DNA of 64,000 bases from Pseudomonas sp. (GTDB taxonomy: Bacteria > Pseudomonadota > Gammaproteobacteria > Pseudomonadales > Pseudomonadaceae): positions 76,812 to 140,811 of the forward strand of contig JAKUTK010000006.1 in NCBI GenBank assembly GCA_022448005.1, in the 5' to 3' direction. Shown here piece by piece: positions 58,958 to 64,000 of the stretch. Numbering within the stretch: the stretch's first letter is position 1; the number at the start of each line of letters is the position of its first letter. The position numbers and the translations under genes were made by a program. Under the pieces are notes generated by a model that was not told the DNA's origin, made no database searches, and saw only the letters and a program-made list of their open reading frames with translations.

Positions 58958-59489
58958 GACCCTCCCCCTCCTGATCGGTTTAGGCATTTTTCTACTTGGC
59001 GCGAACGCCCACGCACTTCCCGAGGATCGCAACCAGCCTATCCGTGTCCAAGCCGATACCGCCGAACTGGACGACCGGCAAGGTGTAGCCGTGTATCGCG
59101 GCGATGTGGTCATTACCCAGGGAACAATGAAGATCACAGGCGACACTGTGACCATCACTCAGAACCAGAATGGCGATGTCGAGGTGTTCACCTCCATCGG
59201 CAAACCGGCTTACTACGAACAGAAACCGGCTGCAGACAAGGAGATCGTCAAAGCTTACGGCCTGACGATTCAGTATTTTGCCGCGAACGAACGCATCGTC
59301 CTGATCGACCAGGCCAAGGTCGTCCAGGAAGGCAACACCTTCGAAGGCGAGAAAATCGTCTATGACACCCAGCGACAGATCGTCAATGCTGGCCGCGCCA
59401 CCAATACCGATGTCACCACACCGCGCCCACGCGTGGACATGGTCATCCAGCCACGCAAGAAAGAACCGGCAACGGAGCAGCCCGAGTAA
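58944..59489 (+). CDS. lptA: LPS transport periplasmic protein LptA
   Basis: The 181-residue protein has a signal peptide (about residues 1-25, cut near AHA). The mature OstA-type beta-jellyroll includes [32 protein letters not shown] (key parts ADTAELD, YRGDV). It forms the periplasmic bridge for LPS between LptC and LptD. The C-terminal tail is charged ([11 protein letters not shown]). Its TAA overlaps the lptB ATG by one base (TAATG). Confidence 0.94.
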   Translation: MSCVKTLPLLIGLGIFLLGANAHALPEDRNQPIRVQADTAELDDRQGVAVYRGDVVITQGTMKITGDTVTITQNQNGDVEVFTSIGKPAYYEQKPAADKEIVKAYGLTIQYFAANERIVLIDQAKVVQEGNTFEGEKIVYDTQRQIVNAGRATNTDVTTPRPRVDMVIQPRKKEPATEQPE

Positions 59490-60214
59490 TGGCGATTCTC
59501 AAGGCCCAGCATTTAGCGAAGAGCTACAAGAGCCGTCAGGTCGTACGTGATGTCAGCCTGTCCATCGAAAGCGGGCAGATCGTCGGATTGCTGGGGCCTA
59601 ACGGCGCCGGCAAAACCACTTGCTTCTACATGATCGTTGGATTGGTCAAAGCCGATCAGGGCCGTGTACTGATCGACGACCAAGATGTGACGCACCTCCC
59701 CATGCATGGCCGCGCGCGCGCGGGCATTGGTTACCTGCCGCAGGAAGCATCGATCTTTCGCAAGCTTTCGGTCTCTGACAACATCATGGCCATCCTGGAA
59801 ACGCGCAAGGACCTTGACCGCAACGGCCGCCAACAGGCGCTGGAAGGTCTGCTGCAGGAATTTCACATCCACCACATCCGCGACAGTCTTGGCATGAGCC
59901 TATCGGGTGGCGAACGGCGTCGGGTTGAAATTGCCCGAGCCCTGGCCACTGCACCCAAGTTCATCCTGCTCGATGAACCCTTTGCCGGCGTTGACCCCAT
60001 TTCGGTCGGCGACATCAAGCAAATCATCCATCATCTCAAGGCCAAGGGAATCGGCGTCCTGATCACCGATCACAACGTCCGCGAAACCCTGGATATCTGC
60101 GAAACCGCCTATATCGTCAATGACGGCCAATTGATCGCCGAGGGCGATGCAGAGACCATCCTGGCCAACCAGTTGGTAAAGGAAGTCTATCTGGGACACG
60201 AATTCCGACTTTGA
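59489..60214 (+). CDS. lptB: LPS export ATPase LptB
   Basis: The 241-residue ABC ATPase drives LPS extraction with LptF and LptG, which are encoded elsewhere. Walker A is [13 protein letters not shown] near residue 37, the Q-loop [11 protein letters not shown] near residue 85, signature [15 protein letters not shown] near 138, Walker [16 protein letters not shown] near 155 and [10 protein letters not shown] with the switch His. It ends the kdsD-lptB transcript unit; rpoN follows after 145 bases. Confidence 0.96.
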   Translation: MAILKAQHLAKSYKSRQVVRDVSLSIESGQIVGLLGPNGAGKTTCFYMIVGLVKADQGRVLIDDQDVTHLPMHGRARAGIGYLPQEASIFRKLSVSDNIMAILETRKDLDRNGRQQALEGLLQEFHIHHIRDSLGMSLSGGERRRVEIARALATAPKFILLDEPFAGVDPISVGDIKQIIHHLKAKGIGVLITDHNVRETLDICETAYIVNDGQLIAEGDAETILANQLVKEVYLGHEFRL

Positions 60215-60273
60215 TAGCGGTTTTTTCTCCTCGACGCACCTACAAGGCTAGGCAAAGGCTTCGTTGCCAGGCA

Positions 60274-60279
60274 TATAAT
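60274..60279 (+). promoter_or_regulatory. -10 promoter element before rpoN
   Basis: CATATAATTT contains TATAAT 81 bases before the rpoN start; no clear -35 box. It suggests an own promoter for rpoN besides readthrough from lptB. Confidence 0.4.
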
Positions 60280-60359
60280 TTGCTTACATCGGCGCGCGGC
60301 GCCAGCGAAATCGGAACAGGCGCGGTTGCGCCGGCAAACAAGGTTCGAAGTCCTCTGCC

Positions 60360-61877
60360 ATGAAACCATCGCTAGTCCTGAAGATGGGCCAGCAGCTGAC
60401 GATGACACCGCAGCTGCAACAAGCCATACGATTGCTCCAGCTATCCACACTCGATCTTCAGCAGGAGATTCAGGAGGCGCTGGATTCCAACCCAATGCTC
60501 GAGCGCGAAGAAGACGGAGAAGATTTCGATAACTCCGACCCGATGGCCGAGTCGATCGAAAAGAAAAGCGAAAGCCCGACAACCGACTCGCCCGAGCACA
60601 ACGAGCCGGACAATCATTACGAGGAGCCCATCAACACGGTGGAGAACCTCGAGGACGGCGATTGGGGCGACCGCATCCCCAACGAGCTTCCAGTCGACAC
60701 CGCCTGGGAGGACATCTACCAGACCAGCGCCAGCAGCCTGCCGAGCAACGACGATGACGAATGGGATTTCACCACTCGCACATCGTCAGGAGAAAGCCTG
60801 CAAAGCCACTTGCTCTGGCAGCTCAACCTCGCACCGATGAGCGACACCGACCGCCTTATCGCCGCGACCTTGATCGACTGCATCAATCCACAAGGCTACC
60901 TCGATGAAACGCTCGAGGAAGTACTCGAGTCGTTTGACCCCGAGCTTGAGATCGAACTCGATGAAATCGAAGTGGTGCTGCGCCGGATTCAGCAGTTCGA
61001 GCCCGCGGGTATCGGCGCCCGCGATCTGCGCGAATGCCTGCTGCTACAACTACGCCAGCTGCCTGAACGAACCCTCTGGTTGAGCGAGGCGATCAAGCTC
61101 GTCAGCGATCACCTGGACATTCTCGGCGGGCGGGATTACAGCCTGCTCATGCGACGCATGAAACTCAAAGAAGATGAGCTGCGCCAGGTCATCGACCTGA
61201 TTCAATCGCTCAATCCCAGGCCAGGCTCGCAGATCGAAGCCGGCGAGCCTGAGTATGTCGTGCCTGACGTAATCGTACGCAAAGACAAAGGTCGCTGGTT
61301 GGTCGAACTGAATCAGGAGGCGATGCCGCGCTTGCGGGTGAACGCTCAGTATGCCGGGTTCGTCAAACGTGCCGACTCGAGTGCTGACAACACCTTCATG
61401 CGCAACCAGCTTCAAGAAGCTCGCTGGTTCATCAAAAGTCTGCTTAGTCGTAACGAAACGTTGATGAAAGTGGCCACCCAGATCGTCGAACACCAGCGCG
61501 GCTTCTTCGAGCATGGCGATGAAGCCATGAAGCCACTGGTGTTGCACGACATCGCCGAGGCGGTGGGCATGCATGAGTCGACGATCTCACGGGTCACCAC
61601 GCAGAAGTTCATGCACACGCCTCGCGGCATCTACGAACTCAAATACTTCTTCTCGAGCCATGTAAGCACTGCTGAAGGCGGCGAGTGCTCGTCCACCGCC
61701 ATTCGCGCAATCATCAAGAAACTGGTGGCCGCGGAAAACCAGAAAAAGCCATTGAGCGACAGCAAGATCGCTGGTCTACTGGAGGCACAAGGGATTCAAG
61801 TCGCGCGCCGCACCGTAGCCAAGTACCGCGAGTCACTCGGAATCGCTCCCTCAAGCGAGCGCAAGCGGTTGATGTAG
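60360..61877 (+). CDS. rpoN: RNA polymerase sigma-54 factor
   Basis: The 505-residue sigma-54 has region I rich in Gln and Leu ([23 protein letters not shown] at residue 7 on; key parts MTPQLQQAI), an acidic region II (about 50-130), then the core-binding and DNA-binding region III. The RpoN box [10 protein letters not shown] lies near residue 480. It serves promoters of the -24/-12 type for nitrogen, flagella and others. The downstream order hpf-ptsN-rapZ-ptsO is the conserved rpoN cluster. Confidence 0.97.
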   Translation: MKPSLVLKMGQQLTMTPQLQQAIRLLQLSTLDLQQEIQEALDSNPMLEREEDGEDFDNSDPMAESIEKKSESPTTDSPEHNEPDNHYEEPINTVENLEDGDWGDRIPNELPVDTAWEDIYQTSASSLPSNDDDEWDFTTRTSSGESLQSHLLWQLNLAPMSDTDRLIAATLIDCINPQGYLDETLEEVLESFDPELEIELDEIEVVLRRIQQFEPAGIGARDLRECLLLQLRQLPERTLWLSEAIKLVSDHLDILGGRDYSLLMRRMKLKEDELRQVIDLIQSLNPRPGSQIEAGEPEYVVPDVIVRKDKGRWLVELNQEAMPRLRVNAQYAGFVKRADSSADNTFMRNQLQEARWFIKSLLSRNETLMKVATQIVEHQRGFFEHGDEAMKPLVLHDIAEAVGMHESTISRVTTQKFMHTPRGIYELKYFFSSHVSTAEGGECSSTAIRAIIKKLVAAENQKKPLSDSKIAGLLEAQGIQVARRTVAKYRESLGIAPSSERKRLM

Positions 61878-61955
61878 CACCAGGCGACCTGGTGGATTTG
61901 TTCCGGCGACGGGTGTCCAGCCCGTCAATTCGCACGTGGCAATAGGAGATGCAGT

Positions 61956-62264
61956 ATGCAAGTCAACATCACTGGCCTTCACCTTGAAATCACTGAAGCC
62001 CTGCGTGACTACGTCGAGGAGAAATTCGAGCGCATAGAACGCCATTTCGACCGCATCATTGCCGTACAAGTCATCCTTCAAGTCGAGAAGCTCAGGCAAA
62101 AGGCCGAGGCCACGCTGCACGTAGCGGGGCGAGAAGTGGTTGCCAACGCCGAGCATGAGGATATGTACGCAGCCATCGACTTGCTTGCCGACAAACTCGA
62201 CCGGCAACTGATCAAGCATAAAGAAAAGCAGCTCGACCACCATCAGGGCGCCCTGGCTCGCTAA
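61956..62264 (+). CDS. hpf: Ribosome hibernation promoting factor, short form
   Basis: The 102-residue protein MQVNITGLHLEITEALRDYVEEKFE is the HPF/YfiA fold; YVEEKFERIERHF and DMYAAIDLLADKLDRQL are conserved. Short HPF binds the 30S decoding site in stationary phase and with RMF forms 100S ribosomes. AGGAGAT lies 7 bases before the ATG. It lies 78 bases after rpoN and is followed by ptsN after 6 bases. Confidence 0.95.
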   Translation: MQVNITGLHLEITEALRDYVEEKFERIERHFDRIIAVQVILQVEKLRQKAEATLHVAGREVVANAEHEDMYAAIDLLADKLDRQLIKHKEKQLDHHQGALAR

Positions 62265-62270
62265 CCCATC

Positions 62271-62735
62271 ATGATCCGTATTGAAAATATCCTGACCCCC
62301 GGACGCGCCCTGGTTGGCGTTCCGGGCGGCAGCAAAAAGCGCGTCCTGGAACAGATTGCCAAGGTTCTGGGCGCGGACCTGCCCGATATCGATAGCCAAG
62401 CGATTTTCGAAAGTTTCATCGCCCGGGAAAAACTTGGCTCCACCGGCTTCGGCAACGGCATCGCAATACCGCATTGCCGTATGCCTGGCTGCACATCACC
62501 GCTCAGTGCAGTGCTGAAGCTCGATACACCGGTGGACTTCGACGCCATCGACGGTGCCCCCGTCGACCTCCTGTTTGTATTGTTGGTGCCGGAGGCAGCC
62601 ACCGACGAACATCTCGAGCTGCTTCGTCAGATAGCAAGCATGCTGGACCGCGAGGAAGTTCGTGACCGACTGCGCCGTGCTACGTCGGGTCATGAGCTGT
62701 ACCAGGCCGTGGTCGACATCCAGAACGGTCAATAG
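62271..62735 (+). CDS. ptsN: PTS IIA-like nitrogen regulatory protein PtsN
   Basis: The 154-residue EIIA-Ntr protein is the final phosphate acceptor of the nitrogen PTS (PtsP-PtsO-PtsN). The phosphorylated His lies in GFGNGIAIPHCRMPG near residue 66. It regulates potassium transport, carbon-nitrogen balance and, in Pseudomonas, alginate and PHA production. The ATG lies 6 bases after the hpf stop, so they are co-transcribed. ptsO lies at the right edge of the window. Confidence 0.95.
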   Translation: MIRIENILTPGRALVGVPGGSKKRVLEQIAKVLGADLPDIDSQAIFESFIAREKLGSTGFGNGIAIPHCRMPGCTSPLSAVLKLDTPVDFDAIDGAPVDLLFVLLVPEAATDEHLELLRQIASMLDREEVRDRLRRATSGHELYQAVVDIQNGQ

Positions 62736-62867
62736 GGCGCAGCAACCCTCCATCGCCCAACGCTGAGTGAGGAAAAAAGACGTGCCCCCTATCTGCCTGC
62801 ACACAACCTGCTGCCGCTGTGCGCAGCAAGCTCCTCGTGGCCGAGCCCGGCCCTTCGGCGCTGCTCG

Positions 62868-63725
62868 ATGCGCCTGATCATCGTCAGTGGGCGCTCCGGG
62901 TCCGGCAAGAGCACTGCCTTGGACGTCCTTGAGGACAATGGTTTCTACTGCATCGACAACCTTCCCGCCGGGCTTCTTCCAGAGCTGGCGGAAAGGGCCT
63001 TGTTGCACACAGAGTTGCTGCAGCCCCAAGTCGCGGTATCGATCGATGCGCGCAACCTACCGAGTCAGCTGAAACGCTTCCCCGAGCTGCTCGAAGACGT
63101 CCGCGCCCGCTACATCCAATGCGATGTGCTTTATCTCGATGCAGCGGACGAGACACTGCTGAAACGGTTTTCGGAAACCCGTCGGCGGCATCCGCTGACC
63201 AACCAGAACCGCTCCCTGGCCGAAGCCATCCGTGACGAGGAGCTTCTTCTAGCGCCCATCATTGATCATGCCGACCTGAAGATCGACACCACACACCTGA
63301 ATCTCTATCAGCTACGAGACACGCTAAAGCTGCGCCTGCTGAACAAGCCTGAACCGGGTACCGCTTTTCTCTTCGAGTCCTTCGGTTTCAAGCGAGGCAT
63401 GCCAGTCGATGCCGACTTGGTGTTCGATGTGCGCTGCTTGCCAAACCCCTATTGGAAAGCTGATCTTCGTGACTTTTCTGGTGTGGACCAGCCCGTGATC
63501 GACTATCTCGCCGGGCAAGCGGATGTCGAGGAAATGTTTCAGGATATCCTGGCCTACCTGAGCAAATGGCTTCCGCGCTTCGCTGCCAGCAACCGCGCCT
63601 ATGTCACCGTCGCCGTTGGCTGCACGGGTGGGCACCACCGCTCAGTGTATCTGGCCGAGCGGCTGGGCCAAGCGCTGCGCGACCCCCTGAAGAACGTCCA
63701 GGTCCGCCATCGCGACCTGGCTTAG
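62868..63725 (+). CDS. rapZ: RNase adapter / nucleotide-binding protein RapZ
   Basis: The 285-residue protein has the P-loop [18 protein letters not shown] near residue 7, RRRHPL near residue 105, and the C-terminal [19 protein letters not shown] near residue 245. In enteric bacteria RapZ guides RNase E to the sRNA GlmZ in response to glucosamine-6-phosphate. In Pseudomonas GlmZ is not known, so the role may differ. It lies 132 bases after ptsN; ptsO follows after 8 bases. Confidence 0.94.
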   Translation: MRLIIVSGRSGSGKSTALDVLEDNGFYCIDNLPAGLLPELAERALLHTELLQPQVAVSIDARNLPSQLKRFPELLEDVRARYIQCDVLYLDAADETLLKRFSETRRRHPLTNQNRSLAEAIRDEELLLAPIIDHADLKIDTTHLNLYQLRDTLKLRLLNKPEPGTAFLFESFGFKRGMPVDADLVFDVRCLPNPYWKADLRDFSGVDQPVIDYLAGQADVEEMFQDILAYLSKWLPRFAASNRAYVTVAVGCTGGHHRSVYLAERLGQALRDPLKNVQVRHRDLA

Positions 63726-63733
63726 GAATACAC

Positions 63734-64000
63734 ATGCCTTCGTGCGAAGTTACCATCATCAACAAGCTGGGCCTGCATGCCCGAGCGGCAGCGAAATTTG
63801 TCGGAGTCGCCAATCAGTTTCCCTGTGACATTCGTGTCGGTCGCAGCCCTGAAAGCAGGGTGGACGGCAAAAGCATCATGGCCGTGATGATGCTCGCCGC
63901 CAGCAAAGGCACCACGCTGCACCTGCATACCCAAGGCGACCAGGAACACGAAGCGCTTGCAGCGCTGATCGCCCTGATCGAAGACTATTTCGAGGAAGGC
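63734..64000 (+). CDS. ptsO: Phosphocarrier protein NPr (HPr family), 3' end cut by window
   Basis: The first 89 codons of an HPr-like protein are present; the family length of about 90 means only the last residue or so and the stop lie outside. It starts MPSCEVTIINKLGLHARAAAKF with the active His in LHARAA near residue 16, and has the second conserved block GKSIMAVMMLAAS around residue 46. NPr passes phosphate from PtsP to PtsN, whose gene is three positions upstream. Confidence 0.94.
   Translation, partial: MPSCEVTIINKLGLHARAAAKFVGVANQFPCDIRVGRSPESRVDGKSIMAVMMLAASKGTTLHLHTQGDQEHEALAALIALIEDYFEEG

Overview
The window is GC-rich gammaproteobacterial chromosome, almost certainly from a Pseudomonas of the stutzeri (Stutzerimonas) type. 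The strongest evidence is gene order on the right: algW, hisC-hisD-hisG-murA, ibaG, mlaBCDEF, kdsD-kdsC-lptC-lptA-lptB-rpoN-hpf-ptsN-rapZ-ptsO is the arrangement known from Pseudomonas. Species is inferred from protein resemblance only. No tRNA, rRNA, CRISPR array, prophage or genomic island was seen; the window is mostly core chromosome, densely coding, with one dead insertion sequence.

Left part (1-15.5 kb): the end of an ABC export cassette, a YtoQ protein, an aerotaxis receptor gene broken by a 26-bp tandem duplication, a DJ-1/PfpI protein, cardiolipin synthase, and the ornithine-lipid pair olsB-olsA opposite a short acyl-CoA dehydrogenase-like gene. These are followed by acpH, mioC, a PilZ-like gene, folM-folX, a sensory-rhodopsin-transducer-family protein, a DUF1244/HopJ pair, cysZ and a flavin reductase.

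Middle (15.5-42.5 kb): an old-yellow-enzyme gene next to its probable TetR repressor, with a shared 12-base operator-like word before both; glutathione peroxidase, slyD and ackA-pta. A signalling block follows: an OmpA-like lipoprotein, a three-receiver hybrid kinase with a CHASE-like sensor, and a receiver-PAS-GGDEF-EAL protein. Next come an acyl-CoA synthetase, a LysE exporter, a hydroxyacid dehydrogenase and rsmC. A yybP-ykoY (manganese) riboswitch precedes a GDT1-family manganese exporter. Small stress and repair genes (M48 protease, SRAP, DUF2007, CPXCG), an acyltransferase, a DUF1329 exported protein and an IS4-family remnant close the region.

Right part (42.5-64 kb): cysD-cysNC for sulfate activation behind two AT-rich palindromes, a Nif3-like gene, periplasmic protease AlgW, histidine genes with a REP pair between hisC and hisD, murA, and the Mla lipid-transport operon with a psiE gene inserted. 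On the other strand are the Kdo/LPS-export genes and the rpoN cluster with its nitrogen-PTS partners. Together these genes maintain the envelope: Mla keeps outer-membrane lipid asymmetry, Kds/Lpt build and export LPS, MurA starts peptidoglycan, and AlgW senses envelope stress.

The most interesting points are the repeat-mediated inactivation of aer, an orphan 38-base IS end at 2724-2761 matching the IS remnant 39 kb away with both lying between terminator-like arms, the paired palindromes before cysD, and the TetR operator pair. I did not find a convincing new multi-gene system.
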